Positions 54,169 to 63,702 of a stretch of DNA of 64,000 nucleotides are shown here, piece after piece. This stretch comes from Hyphomicrobiales bacterium. Its GTDB lineage: Bacteria; Pseudomonadota; Alphaproteobacteria; Rhizobiales; Rhizobiaceae. Made by a program: the position numbers and the translations under genes. The notes beneath the pieces are model-generated. The model was not told the origin of the DNA. It saw only the letters and a list, made by a program, of their open reading frames with translations, and did not search any database. The stretch's first letter is position 1, and each line of letters begins with the position of its first letter. The stretch spans positions 201,257 to 265,256 of the forward strand of contig UCGV01000010.1 of NCBI GenBank assembly GCA_900471925.1. Direction: 5' to 3'.

Positions 54169-55053
54169 ATGTCGGAGCAAGCAGACAACCCCACCGCCAT
54201 GGAAACGCTGATTTCGACGCTCGATATCGAGCCGATCGAGGTCGATATCTTTCGCGGGCGCAGTCCGCAGGTCGGCTGGCAGCGGGTGTTCGGCGGGCAG
54301 GTGATCGCGCAGGCATTGATGGCGGCGCACCGTACCGTGGCAGACGACCGTTTCGTCCACTCGTTGCATGCCTATTTCATGCGCCCCGGCGATCCCTCGG
54401 TGCCGATCATCTATCAGGTCGAGCGTATTCGCGACGGGTCGAGTTTCAACACGCGCCGGGCGGTTGCGATCCAGCACGGCAAGGCGATCTTTGCGCTCTC
54501 AGCGTCATTCCAGGTGGAAGAGGCGGGCTTCGATCACCAGATCCCCATGCCCGCGGTGCCGATGCCGGAAACGCTCATCGGCGAACAGCAGATCAAGGAG
54601 CAGTATCTCGCCCACGCGCCGGCGGCGATCCGCAAATATTGGGAGCGCGAGCGGCCGATCGAAATTCGGCCAGTCTCGCTCAAGCACTATTTCACCAACG
54701 AAAAGCTCGATCCGCGGCAGGATGTCTGGGTTCGTGCCACCGGTGCCGTGCCCGACAGCCGGCTCTATCAGGCTGCCGTACTTGCCTATCTCTCGGACAT
54801 GACGCTGCTTGATGCATCGCTGCATGCCCACGGAACGTCCATCTTCGACCAGAGCCTGCAGGTTGCAAGCCTCGATCATGCCATGTGGTTCCATCGGCCG
54901 CACAAGCTGGACGACTGGCTGCTCTACACGCAGGACAGTCCATCGGCTTCAGGCGCCCGGGGATTGACCCGCGGTAGCCTGTTTACGCGATCTGGTGTCC
55001 TGATCGCGTCGGTGGCGCAGGAAGGCTTGATTCGGAAAAAGGCAAATGAATAA
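54169..55053 (+). CDS. tesB: Acyl-CoA thioesterase II
   Basis: Double hot-dog-fold thioesterase of 294 residues that hydrolyses medium and long acyl-CoAs in the cytosol. VFGGQVIAQALMAA (about 38-51), VHSLHAYFMRPGD (about 62-74) and the C-terminal LDHAMWFHRP (about 234-243) with the catalytic Asp region are clear. ATG 54169 has GGGAG at 54155. It is a single gene; a 200-base nitrogen-regulated promoter region follows. Confidence 0.94.
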   Translation: MSEQADNPTAMETLISTLDIEPIEVDIFRGRSPQVGWQRVFGGQVIAQALMAAHRTVADDRFVHSLHAYFMRPGDPSVPIIYQVERIRDGSSFNTRRAVAIQHGKAIFALSASFQVEEAGFDHQIPMPAVPMPETLIGEQQIKEQYLAHAPAAIRKYWERERPIEIRPVSLKHYFTNEKLDPRQDVWVRATGAVPDSRLYQAAVLAYLSDMTLLDASLHAHGTSIFDQSLQVASLDHAMWFHRPHKLDDWLLYTQDSPSASGARGLTRGSLFTRSGVLIASVAQEGLIRKKANE

Positions 55054-55075
55054 ATAATGTGCATCTTTATAATTT

Positions 55076-55093
55076 TGCGCATTATTTGTGCGC
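55076..55093 (+). promoter_or_regulatory. Putative NtrC-binding site
   Basis: The inverted repeat GCGCA-TTATTTG-TGCGC lies about 85 bases upstream of the sigma-54 promoter of glnK. Spacing and half-sites resemble NtrC enhancers. A further GTGCA at 55060 could form a second, weaker site with TGCGC. Confidence 0.5.
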
Positions 55094-55175
55094 TTATTGG
55101 CCGTTCATTTGCCTGTTTATTAATGCGTTTTCACATATCCTTTACATTTCAATAACTTAAAGACTGTCACGAATC

Positions 55176-55191
55176 TGGCACGTCCTTTGAA
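55176..55191 (+). promoter_or_regulatory. Sigma-54 promoter of glnK-amtB
   Basis: TGGCAC-N5-TTGAA matches the -24/-12 consensus (TGGCAC-N5-TTGCA) with one change at the -12 element. It lies 87 bases before the GlnK start, as expected for nitrogen control by NtrC and RpoN. Confidence 0.8.
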
Positions 55192-55259
55192 TGTCTATCG
55201 CCGGTCGCTGTTCAAGAAACTGTCAGCGGCAAGGAGAGTCGGCTCCGCGCCGAGGATAA

Positions 55260-55616
<357 letters not shown>

Positions 55617-55646
55617 AAAGAACGGCAGATCAAGGAGCTATTTCCA

Positions 55647-57080
55647 ATGTCAATTTCGAAGTTTTCCTCCAACATCGCACGGGTAGGCGCCCTTTCGGCC
55701 GCTCTGCTGGCGCCGGTCGTTGCTTTCGCGCAGGAAGCCGCCCCGGCAGCCGCCGATGCTGCAGCCGCCGCTGCTCCGGCCATGACGATGGACAAGGGCG
55801 ACAATACGTGGATGCTCGTATCCACGATCCTCGTTCTCCTGATGACCATCCCGGGCCTTGCGCTGTTCTACGGCGGTCTCGTCCGCGCCAAGAACATGCT
55901 GTCCGTCCTCATGCAGGTCTTCATGATCACGGCTGTCGTCATGATCATCTGGGTCACCTACGGCTATTCGCTCGCCTTCACCGATGGTGGCTCGCTGAAC
56001 AGCTTCGTCGGCGGCTTCTCCAAGGCCTTCCTTGCCGGTGTCACGCCGTCGTCGCTGGCTGAAACCTTCTCGAAGGGCGTGGCCATTCCGGAACTCACCT
56101 TCATCTGCTTCCAGATGACCTTCGCCTGCATCACGCCGGCCCTGATCGTGGGCGCTTTCGCCGAGCGCATCAAGTTCTCGGCCGTCATGCTCTTCGTCGT
56201 CCTGTGGGTCACCTTCGTCTACTTCCCGATGGCGCACATGGTCTGGTTCTGGGGCGGCCCGAGCGCCTACACTGCACCGGCCGGTCTGATCTTCTCCTAC
56301 GGCGCGATCGACTTCGCAGGCGGTACCGTCGTTCACATCAATGCCGGTATCGCCGGTCTGATCGGCGCCATCATGCTCGGCAAGCGCACGGGCTATAAGA
56401 AGGAAATCATGGCTCCGCATTCCATGACGCTCACCATGGTCGGCGCCTCGCTGCTGTGGGTCGGCTGGTTCGGCTTCAACGCTGGTTCCAACCTAGAAGC
56501 CAATGGCTACGCATCGCTCGCCATGATCAACACCTTCGTTGCAACGGCTGCAGCCGCTGTTTCCTGGTGCATCGTTGAAAGCTTCGCTCGTGGCAAGGCC
56601 TCCATGCTCGGTGCCGCCTCGGGTGCCGTCGCTGGTCTCGTCGCCGTTACCCCGGCTGCCGGTTTTGCCGGCCCGATGGGCTCGATCGTCCTCGGCCTCA
56701 TCGTTTCGCCGGTCTGCTACTTCTTCGTCGACGTCGTGAAGAACAAGTTCAACTATGACGACTCGCTCGATGTCTTCGGCGTCCATTGCGTCGGTGGTAT
56801 TCTCGGCGCCATCGGCACCGGCATCCTCGTCAACCCGGCCCTCGGCGGTGCAGGTATCGTCGACTATTCGACGCCGGACTTCGCAGCCACCTATGCCGGT
56901 ACGGCAACGCAGGTCATGAACCAGCTCAAGGGCGTTCTGACCACGATCGTCTGGTCGGGCGTTGGCTCGGCGATCCTCTACAAGATCGTCGATGTCATCA
57001 TCGGCCTGCGTGTCACGGTCGAAGCCGAGCGCGAAGGTCTTGACCTCGCAACGCACGGCGAAGCCGCCTACCACTCCTGA
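55647..57080 (+). CDS. amtB: Ammonium transporter
   Basis: Inner-membrane ammonium channel of 477 residues with a signal peptide (about 1-27) followed by an alanine-rich stretch, then eleven helices. The twin pore histidines lie in GTVVHINAG and GVHCVGGILGAI. YGGLVRAKNMLSVLMQ (about 76-91) is the Amt signature. The gene starts 30 bases after glnK and ends at a strong terminator. Confidence 0.97.
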   Translation: MSISKFSSNIARVGALSAALLAPVVAFAQEAAPAAADAAAAAAPAMTMDKGDNTWMLVSTILVLLMTIPGLALFYGGLVRAKNMLSVLMQVFMITAVVMIIWVTYGYSLAFTDGGSLNSFVGGFSKAFLAGVTPSSLAETFSKGVAIPELTFICFQMTFACITPALIVGAFAERIKFSAVMLFVVLWVTFVYFPMAHMVWFWGGPSAYTAPAGLIFSYGAIDFAGGTVVHINAGIAGLIGAIMLGKRTGYKKEIMAPHSMTLTMVGASLLWVGWFGFNAGSNLEANGYASLAMINTFVATAAAAVSWCIVESFARGKASMLGAASGAVAGLVAVTPAAGFAGPMGSIVLGLIVSPVCYFFVDVVKNKFNYDDSLDVFGVHCVGGILGAIGTGILVNPALGGAGIVDYSTPDFAATYAGTATQVMNQLKGVLTTIVWSGVGSAILYKIVDVIIGLRVTVEAEREGLDLATHGEAAYHS

Positions 57081-57157
57081 TCACAGAGTTTGCGGCGCCC
57101 GGCACAAGGGCGCCGCCGAACGGCCCGTCGCGGCCTATCTAACCATAAGCCGCTCTT

Positions 57158-57195
57158 GGCCCGGACCTGAAAAGGTTCGGGCCCTTTTCTTTTTA
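57158..57195 (+). terminator. Intrinsic terminator after amtB
   Basis: Eleven-pair stem GGCCCGGACCT / AGGTTCGGGCC (one G-T pair) with a GAAA loop, followed by TTTTCTTTTT. Confidence 0.93.
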
Positions 57196-57215
57196 GCGAT
57201 CCGGCATATGCATGG

Positions 57216-57231
57216 TTAACATCGCTTTAAC
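57216..57231 (+). promoter_or_regulatory. CtrA-binding box upstream of ftsK
   Basis: TTAA-CATCGCT-TTAA is an exact TTAA-N7-TTAA match to the CtrA consensus. It lies about 87 bases before the FtsK start and directly after the amtB terminator, so it can only serve ftsK. Confidence 0.7.
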
Positions 57232-57317
57232 CCTACTTTGATTAGGTGGAGCGGACGCATTTGGCGCGGCGAAGCGATGACGATTCGCGTACCCACAGGC
57301 ATTGGACGGGTTAGAAC

Positions 57318-59993
57318 ATGGCAAGAAGCACGTCGCCGGCAATGGATGGCCGTCCTGACCGGTTCTCCTTCTCGGCATTCATGCTGCGGCAGATCCAGGC
57401 TCTCATCGGCTTTGCGGTCTTCGTAGTGCTGGCGTTCGCAATCGCGGCGCTCGCAACCTGGAACGTCACCGACCCCAGCTATTCCTATGCCACCGGCAAC
57501 CTGCCGGCCAATATCCTCGGCTATAGCGGTGCGGCCTTCGCCGATATCGCCATGCAGTTTCTGGGGCTCGCCAGCGTCGTGTCGATGCTGCCGATCGTTG
57601 CCTGGGCGCTGGCCATGATCTCCGGCCGCCACATCAGCCGCATCCCGGCGCGCGTCGGCGCCTGGCTTGTCGGCACAGTGCTTTCCTCCGCCGTCATCGG
57701 CTGTTTCCCGCCGCCGCTCACCTGGCCGATCCCGAACGGCATCGGTGGTGTCATCGGCGACATGATCCTGCGTTTTCCCGCACTTTTCGTCGGCGCCTAT
57801 CCGACCGGCGTTTTCGCCACCGCCGTCGGCTGCGTCTTTGCCGTCCCGACCGCCTGGATGATGCTGTTTGCCGCCGGCATCGTCGGTCGCACTGAACTTG
57901 ACGAGGAAGAGGACGAAGAAGCTGACTATGTCGATACACGCAGCAAGGCGCGTGTCGTCGGTGATGAGGATGATGATGACGACGGATCCCGCTGGATGGC
58001 CCTCACCGGTGCCATGACGCATGCCTGGTACATGAACCAGGCCCGGTTCCGCCGGCTTTTCGGCATGGGACCGCGCAAGCGCCGTCAGAGCGATTTCGAA
58101 TCGCCTTATGATTTTAACGACGATGAATTCGGTACATTGAACGAGCCGGTGCGCGCCAAGCCCGCAGCACGGGGCGAGCGAATGGATCCCTCCATGGAGG
58201 TACGGACCGCTTCGAACCGCCGCATTGTCTCCGCGCCTTCCATCTCGCTCGATGACGATGAGGACGAAGACGACGATCCGCCGTTCGATAGCGATATGCC
58301 GCCGCGTCCGGCCGATATCCTGCCCGACGACGAAGACGACGACTGGATGATCCGTGCTCCGGCAAAATCGGCCGGCAAGCCGGAGCCGCGCGTCATTCCC
58401 GCTTCTGCCCGCCCGAAGCCCGGTGCCCGCGTTGAACGCGAAGCGCAGGGTTCGTTCATCCGGCCGGAAGGCTTCCAGCTTCCGTCGATGCATCTGCTCG
58501 CCGAGCCGAAGAATGTCGTGCGCGATTCCACGCTCTCGGCCGATGCGCTGGAACAGAATGCCCGTATGCTGGAAGGCGTGCTTGAAGATTTCGGCGTCAA
58601 GGGCGAGATCATCCATGTGCGCCCCGGTCCGGTCGTCACACTTTACGAACTGGAGCCGGCACCCGGCATCAAGTCGTCGCGCGTCATCGGCCTTGCCGAC
58701 GATATCGCCCGCTCCATGAGCGCGATCGCCGCCCGCGTCGCCGTCGTACCGGGCCGTAATGCGATCGGTATCGAATTGCCCAACCAGACGCGTGAAACCG
58801 TCTATCTGCGTGAACTCATCGCATCGCGCGATTTCGAGGGTTCGAAGGCGAAGCTCGCCATGGCACTGGGCAAGACAATCGGCGGCGAAGCCGTCATCGC
58901 CGACCTTGCGAAGATGCCGCATCTGCTCGTTGCCGGTACCACCGGCTCGGGTAAATCGGTTGCCATCAACACAATGATCCTGTCGCTGCTCTATCGCATG
59001 ACGCCGGAGCAGTGTCGCCTGATCATGATCGATCCCAAGATGCTTGAACTCTCCGTCTACGACGGCATTCCGCACCTGCTCTCGCCTGTCGTCACTGATC
59101 CGAAAAAGGCTGTCGTTGCGCTCAAGTGGACCGTCCGCGAGATGGAAGAGCGCTACAAGAAGATGTCGAAGATCGGCGTGCGCAATATCGACGGGTTCAA
59201 TACGCGCGTCGAGCAGGCGCTGGCCAAGGGTGAGGCGATCTCGCGCACCGTGCAGACCGGCTTCGACCGTCAGACGGGCGAAGCGGTCTACGAGACCGAG
59301 GAATTCGATCTTGCGCCGATGCCCTATATCGTCGTCATCATCGACGAAATGGCCGACTTGATGATGGTCGCCGGCAAGGATATCGAAGGCGCGGTCCAGC
59401 GCCTCGCGCAGATGGCTCGTGCCGCCGGCATCCATGTCATCATGGCGACCCAGCGTCCGTCGGTCGATGTCATCACCGGCACGATCAAGGCGAACTTCCC
59501 GACCCGCATCTCCTTCCAGGTCACCTCGAAGATCGACAGCCGTACGATCCTCGGCGAGCAGGGCGCAGAACAGCTGCTCGGCATGGGCGACATGCTCTAC
59601 ATGGCAGGCGGCGGTCGCATCCAGCGTGTCCACGGCCCGTTCGTATCCGATGTCGAGGTCGAAGAGATTGTCTCGTATCTGAAGACGCAGGGTTCGCCTC
59701 AATATCTCGACGCCATCACCGCCGATGACGACGAGGACGGCGACTATGGCGGCGGTCCGGCCGGAACGGCAAATCTCGCCGATTCGGAAGATCCCTACGA
59801 TCAGGCCGTCGCTATCGTGCTGCGCGATGGAAAGGCCTCGACCTCCTATGTTCAGCGCAGGCTCGGGATCGGTTATAATAGGGCCGCGTCGCTGATCGAG
59901 CGCATGGAGCAGGAAGGCATTATCGGTCCTGCCAACCATGCCGGCAAACGCGAGATTCTCGTACCGACGGACGGGGATATTCTCGACCGCTAG
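57318..59993 (+). CDS. ftsK: DNA translocase FtsK
   Basis: Cell-division DNA translocase of 891 residues that pumps chromosome ends to the Xer/dif site at the septum. The N-terminal membrane domain has about four helices (about 30-190). An acidic linker follows (about 195-400, with several runs of Asp/Glu). The motor has Walker A GTTGSGKS (540-547) and Walker [13 protein letters not shown] near residue 671-682. The C-terminal gamma winged helix (about 815-885, [18 protein letters not shown]) should read KOPS. It carries an exact CtrA box upstream, consistent with cell-cycle control. Confidence 0.96.
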   Translation: MARSTSPAMDGRPDRFSFSAFMLRQIQALIGFAVFVVLAFAIAALATWNVTDPSYSYATGNLPANILGYSGAAFADIAMQFLGLASVVSMLPIVAWALAMISGRHISRIPARVGAWLVGTVLSSAVIGCFPPPLTWPIPNGIGGVIGDMILRFPALFVGAYPTGVFATAVGCVFAVPTAWMMLFAAGIVGRTELDEEEDEEADYVDTRSKARVVGDEDDDDDGSRWMALTGAMTHAWYMNQARFRRLFGMGPRKRRQSDFESPYDFNDDEFGTLNEPVRAKPAARGERMDPSMEVRTASNRRIVSAPSISLDDDEDEDDDPPFDSDMPPRPADILPDDEDDDWMIRAPAKSAGKPEPRVIPASARPKPGARVEREAQGSFIRPEGFQLPSMHLLAEPKNVVRDSTLSADALEQNARMLEGVLEDFGVKGEIIHVRPGPVVTLYELEPAPGIKSSRVIGLADDIARSMSAIAARVAVVPGRNAIGIELPNQTRETVYLRELIASRDFEGSKAKLAMALGKTIGGEAVIADLAKMPHLLVAGTTGSGKSVAINTMILSLLYRMTPEQCRLIMIDPKMLELSVYDGIPHLLSPVVTDPKKAVVALKWTVREMEERYKKMSKIGVRNIDGFNTRVEQALAKGEAISRTVQTGFDRQTGEAVYETEEFDLAPMPYIVVIIDEMADLMMVAGKDIEGAVQRLAQMARAAGIHVIMATQRPSVDVITGTIKANFPTRISFQVTSKIDSRTILGEQGAEQLLGMGDMLYMAGGGRIQRVHGPFVSDVEVEEIVSYLKTQGSPQYLDAITADDDEDGDYGGGPAGTANLADSEDPYDQAVAIVLRDGKASTSYVQRRLGIGYNRAASLIERMEQEGIIGPANHAGKREILVPTDGDILDR

Positions 59994-60128
59994 CCAAGTA
60001 AAATTTGACGGCGCGGCCCATCCGGTGGAAACCTATGGGCCTGTAATCCGTTACCTTTCGCCTGCTGATCGCGACGCCTTGAAGACGCCGCCTTTCAGCG
60101 GCATGCAGATCGCATACAGGAGGTTCAT

Positions 60129-60803
60129 ATGACCAACTCCGCATCCCTTTTTTCCGGCCTGCCGGTCAGCCGCCGCGATGTGCTCGGGCTCTTCGCCGTG
60201 GCGGCTGTTGCGAGTGCCGTTCCCTTCTCAGCGTTCGCGCAGGCTGCCGCACCCGTTGCCAACAGCGCCACTGCGCAGGCGATTGCCGACCACTTCTCCG
60301 GCGTTGGCACCATGCAGGGCGAATTCGTGCAGTTCGGCCCACGCGGTGAGCAGACGGGCGGCAAGTTCTTTATCCAGCGCCCCGGCAAGCTGCGCTTCAA
60401 CTATGACGATCCGTCGCCGATGCGCGTCATCGCCGATGGCAAGAACGTTGCGATCGGCAACATGAAGCTCAAGACCTGGGATCTCTATCCGCTCTCCAAG
60501 ACGCCACTCAGCCTGCTGCTCGCACCGCATATCGACCTGTCTGCCGGTATGGTGAAAGGTGTGAAGGAAGAATCCGACCTGACGACGATTTCGCTCGGCA
60601 ACAACACGGTATTCGGCAATTCGACCATCACCATGATGTTCGATCCCAAGACCTACGACCTGCGTCAATGGACGATCACGGACAACCAGGGCAAGGACAC
60701 GTCCGTCATGATCTTCAACGTCAAGACCGGCGTTGCCTTCGACGATCGCGTCTTCCGCGTGCCCTACGAGGATATCAAGGGGACATCGGCCAACCGGGAT
60801 TGA
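60129..60803 (+). CDS. lolA: Outer-membrane lipoprotein carrier protein LolA
   Basis: Periplasmic chaperone of 224 residues that takes lipoproteins from LolCDE to the outer membrane. The signal peptide reads SRRDVLGLFAVAAVASAVPF (about 14-33), a Tat-like twin-arginine motif before the hydrophobic stretch. The LolA fold segment is MQGEFVQFGPRGEQTGGKFF near 59-78, followed by RPGKLRFNYDDPSP. GGAGG precedes the start (AGGAGGTTCATATG). It lies 135 bases after ftsK and ends at a terminator. Confidence 0.93.
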   Translation: MTNSASLFSGLPVSRRDVLGLFAVAAVASAVPFSAFAQAAAPVANSATAQAIADHFSGVGTMQGEFVQFGPRGEQTGGKFFIQRPGKLRFNYDDPSPMRVIADGKNVAIGNMKLKTWDLYPLSKTPLSLLLAPHIDLSAGMVKGVKEESDLTTISLGNNTVFGNSTITMMFDPKTYDLRQWTITDNQGKDTSVMIFNVKTGVAFDDRVFRVPYEDIKGTSANRD

Positions 60804-60820
60804 TGCTTTTCGGTTGATCG

Positions 60821-60850
60821 CCGGCCGCTTTTTCCTGCGGCCGGTTTTCT
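60821..60850 (+). terminator. Intrinsic terminator after lolA
   Basis: Stem CCGGCCGC / GCGGCCGG with an eight-base loop, followed by TTTTCT. Confidence 0.87.
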
Positions 60851-60902
60851 CGCTGATATCTTTGCTCTAAAGCCTTTTCAGACGGATCTGAAAGGGCGTG
60901 GC

Positions 60903-61706
60903 ATGAGCTTTTCCATTACCACCTGGAATATCAACTCTGTGCGGCTGCGTATGCCGATCGTCGAGCAGTTCGTGCTGAAGCACAGGCCCGACATTCTCTG
61001 CCTCCAGGAAACCAAGGTCACGAACGATCTTTTCCCGCTCGCGCCGCTTCGCGCCATGGGCTACGAGCACATCATCATCCACGGCCAAAAGGGTTACCAC
61101 GGCGTTGCCATAGCCTCGCGCGTGCCGCTGATGGAAGATCATCGCCAGGACTACTGCAATGTCGGTGATGCACGTCATATTTCGGCGGTGTTCGAGCGTG
61201 GCAGCCGGCGCATTCGCCTGCATAACTTCTATGTCCCGGCCGGCGGTGATGAGCCGGACCGGACGATCAATCCGAAATTCGGCCACAAGCTCGACTTCAT
61301 CGAGGAGATGAAGAACCTGAAGGCCAGCGCCGAGCCGAACACGTCGGCCATTCTCGTCGGCGATCTCAATATCGCGCCGCTGGAGCACGATGTCTGGTCG
61401 CACAAGCAGCTTCTCAAGATCGTCAGCCATACGCCTGTCGAGACTGATGGGCTGCTTGAGGTGATGAAACGTGGCGGCTGGCATGATCTCATGCGCCAGC
61501 ACGTGCCCGCCAACGAGAAGCTCTATACGTGGTGGAGCTACCGGGCCAAGGACTGGGAGGCTGCCGACAAGGGCCGGCGCCTCGACCATATCTGGTCATC
61601 ATCGGATCTCGGCCCGCATCTGCAGCGCATCGAGGTGTTGAAGGAAGCGCGCGGCTGGGATCGGCCCTCAGACCACGTGCCCGTCACCGTGCATCTCAAT
61701 CTCTGA
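60903..61706 (+). CDS. xthA: Exodeoxyribonuclease III
   Basis: AP endonuclease / 3'-5' exonuclease of 267 residues in base excision repair. Family motifs are ITTWNINSVRLR (about 5-16), CLQETKVTND with the metal-binding Glu (about 36-45), VGDLNIAP (about 153-160), RRLDHIWSS (about 230-238) and SDHVPVTVHL at the end with the catalytic Asp-His. Converges with the cyclic-nucleotide-binding gene six bases away. Confidence 0.95.
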   Translation: MSFSITTWNINSVRLRMPIVEQFVLKHRPDILCLQETKVTNDLFPLAPLRAMGYEHIIIHGQKGYHGVAIASRVPLMEDHRQDYCNVGDARHISAVFERGSRRIRLHNFYVPAGGDEPDRTINPKFGHKLDFIEEMKNLKASAEPNTSAILVGDLNIAPLEHDVWSHKQLLKIVSHTPVETDGLLEVMKRGGWHDLMRQHVPANEKLYTWWSYRAKDWEAADKGRRLDHIWSSSDLGPHLQRIEVLKEARGWDRPSDHVPVTVHLNL

Positions 61707-61712
61707 AGAATT

Positions 61713-62168
61713 TCAGTTGAAACGGCTGAACTGGCTTGCGGCCTGCGCTGCCAGATCGGCGATGCTGTCGCGGATACGGTTTTCCATGATGCGCGCAGCT
61801 GAGGGATATTCCTCGATCAGGCGGTGAAACAGTGCGCGCGTGATGCGGATGATACCGGTATCCTCGCGGGCGATCGCCGTGAACTTGCGTTCTACCAGCG
61901 TGACGAGGGCGAGTTCCGATATCAGCGCGCCGGGACCGGCGATGGCTTCGGTCCGCCCCATACCGTCAGAGCCCGTCACGCTGAGTTCCAGGCTGCCGCT
62001 GGTAATCACATAGGCGCTTTCAGCGGGTGAGCCCTGGCGGAACAGCATCTGCCCGGCCGCAATCACCCGCCGGTCAGCACCGAAGGCGATCAGGCGCAAC
62101 TGATCGTCGTTCATGTCCTTGAAGAGCGGAAGCTGCGAGAGCAGGTGGATATCGTCGGAAAGAGACAT
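61713..62168 (-). CDS. Cyclic-nucleotide-binding (Crp/Fnr sensor) domain protein
   Basis: Protein of 151 residues that is essentially one cNMP-binding beta barrel (about 12-130: LPLFKDMNDDQLRLIAFGADRR split, then GQMLFRQGSPAESAYVITSG at 38-57). There is no helix-turn-helix. The phosphate-binding cassette region is changed (PGALISELALV), so it may or may not bind cAMP. It starts one base after the response regulator stop, so the two are co-transcribed and probably functionally linked. Confidence 0.87.
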   Translation of the reverse strand: MSLSDDIHLLSQLPLFKDMNDDQLRLIAFGADRRVIAAGQMLFRQGSPAESAYVITSGSLELSVTGSDGMGRTEAIAGPGALISELALVTLVERKFTAIAREDTGIIRITRALFHRLIEEYPSAARIMENRIRDSIADLAAQAASQFSRFN

Positions 62169-62169
62169 T

Positions 62170-62853
62170 CTACGGGATGATCTTGTAGCCGCCGTTTTCC
62201 GTCACCAGAATCTCGGCGTTGGACGGATCCCGCTCGATCTTCTGGCGCAGGCGGTAGACGTGGGTTTCCAGCGTGTGGGTGGTAACGCCGGAATTGTAGC
62301 CCCAAACTTCTTCCAGCAGCACGTCGCGGGTGACGACTTTCTGTTCGGCGCGGTAGAGATAGCGGATGATGGCCGCTTCCTTTTCCGTCAGGCGGATCTT
62401 CTGGCCGTTGTCGGTCGTCAGCAGCTTCTGGCTCGGCTTGAAGAGATAGGGGCCGACGGTAAAGGTGGCGTCCTCGCTCTGCTCGTGCTGGCGCAACTGC
62501 ACGCGGATGCGGGCGAGCAGCACAGCGAAGCGGAAAGGCTTGGTGACGTAATCATTGGCGCCGGCCTCGAGGCCGAGGATCGTGTCGGAATCCGTGTCAT
62601 GGCCTGTCAGCATGATGATCGGCGCCTTGAAGCCGCCCTTACGCAGCAGTTTCACCGCCTCGCGGCCGTCCATATCAGGAAGACCGACGTCCATGATCAA
62701 AAGATCGACCGGATTGGAGCGGGCGGCCTGGACACCCTTTCCCGCGGTCGCTTCCTGCAAAACCGTGAATTCCTCGTACAACGACAATTGCTCCGTCAGC
62801 GTCTGGCGAAGGTCGTCGTCGTCATCCACCAGAAGAATGGTGCGTGCGGTCAT
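62170..62853 (-). CDS. OmpR-family two-component response regulator
   Basis: Regulator of 227 residues: receiver domain (about 4-118) with phospho-acceptor Asp55 (IMDVGLPDMDG) and acidic pocket DDDDD at 10-14, then an OmpR/PhoB winged helix (about 130-225, ending ILVTENGGYKIIP). No histidine kinase gene is nearby, so it is an orphan in this window. ATG 62853 (MTARTILLVDDD) matches the usual receiver start; a longer form would add a non-homologous N-terminus. It is coupled to the cyclic-nucleotide-binding-domain gene. Confidence 0.92.
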   Translation of the reverse strand: MTARTILLVDDDDDLRQTLTEQLSLYEEFTVLQEATAGKGVQAARSNPVDLLIMDVGLPDMDGREAVKLLRKGGFKAPIIMLTGHDTDSDTILGLEAGANDYVTKPFRFAVLLARIRVQLRQHEQSEDATFTVGPYLFKPSQKLLTTDNGQKIRLTEKEAAIIRYLYRAEQKVVTRDVLLEEVWGYNSGVTTHTLETHVYRLRQKIERDPSNAEILVTENGGYKIIP

Positions 62854-62992
62854 GCGGGTGCGTCCCTTGCGTTGCTCAAATACTCCTACGCCAAATTCCA
62901 CATTTGGCAAGGATTGGTGATCTGCGGTTGCCGCTTCAGGCTTCATATGGTTTCAATCGAAGCCCAAGGCAATTCAAGAACATGCGAGAAAA

Positions 62993-63541
62993 ATGGAAAA
63001 AGCAAGGCGAGAGCGAAACGGCAGGCCTTCAACGCTCGTTGTGCGTGCTGCGCCGGGCCAAAAAAGCAGGGCTCTCCTCCGTTTCGGCGCTCTAACGGTA
63101 CCAGCCGCGATCGGTCGTAGCGGCCGCACCGTGATCAAGCGCGAGGGCGATGGAGCCACGCCGATCGCCTTCATGCGATTGCTTTACGGCTTTCGTCGCG
63201 GCGAACGAAACGGCCATCTGCCCACGGCGCTGCCGATCAAGCGCATCCGTTCCGACATGCTCTGGTGCGACCAACCTGAAAACCCGAACTACAACAGGCT
63301 GGTCAAAGCACCGTTCAAGCCGAGCCATGAAGAGATGAGGCGCAAGGACGGGCTCTACGATATCTGCCTGGTACTCGACTGGAACGTGACGAAGCGGGCG
63401 CGCAACTGTGGCTCGGCGATCTTCTTCCATCTCATCAGGCCGGGATACGAACCGACCGCCGGCTGTGTGGCCGTCAGCGCCCGCGACATGCGCCGCATCC
63501 TGCCGCATCTGAGAAAGGGAACGGTCGTCCGGGTTCTCTGA
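62993..63541 (+). CDS. L,D-transpeptidase catalytic-domain (YkuD-like) protein
   Basis: Protein of 182 residues with a YkuD-type fold. The catalytic Cys lies in PTAGCVAVS, and SAIFFHLIRPG with its His lies before it: the H...TxGC arrangement of L,D-transpeptidases. No signal peptide is visible from this start (ATG 62993), so export is uncertain; a missed upstream start or a cytosolic, shorter family member are possible. It is divergent from the response regulator gene. Confidence 0.84.
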   Translation: MEKARRERNGRPSTLVVRAAPGQKSRALLRFGALTVPAAIGRSGRTVIKREGDGATPIAFMRLLYGFRRGERNGHLPTALPIKRIRSDMLWCDQPENPNYNRLVKAPFKPSHEEMRRKDGLYDICLVLDWNVTKRARNCGSAIFFHLIRPGYEPTAGCVAVSARDMRRILPHLRKGTVVRVL

Positions 63542-63702
63542 TTGTATTGCAGGCTTCCTGTCCTATATGAATTTTCGACCGGACGCGCCGGCTGCAATGC
63601 GTTCAGGCAAACCCGCCCTCCGGGTTCAATTCATACCCTTTTCCAATTTGCGCCTCGGCTCATTCGCGCCCCGGCCAGTCTTCAAACTTGCGGAGATATA
63701 TT

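Noticed and set aside
57216..59939. Open frame of 907 codons on the minus strand
   Set aside because: Antisense to ftsK, whose Walker motifs and gamma domain are unambiguous; the antisense product has no recognisable fold.
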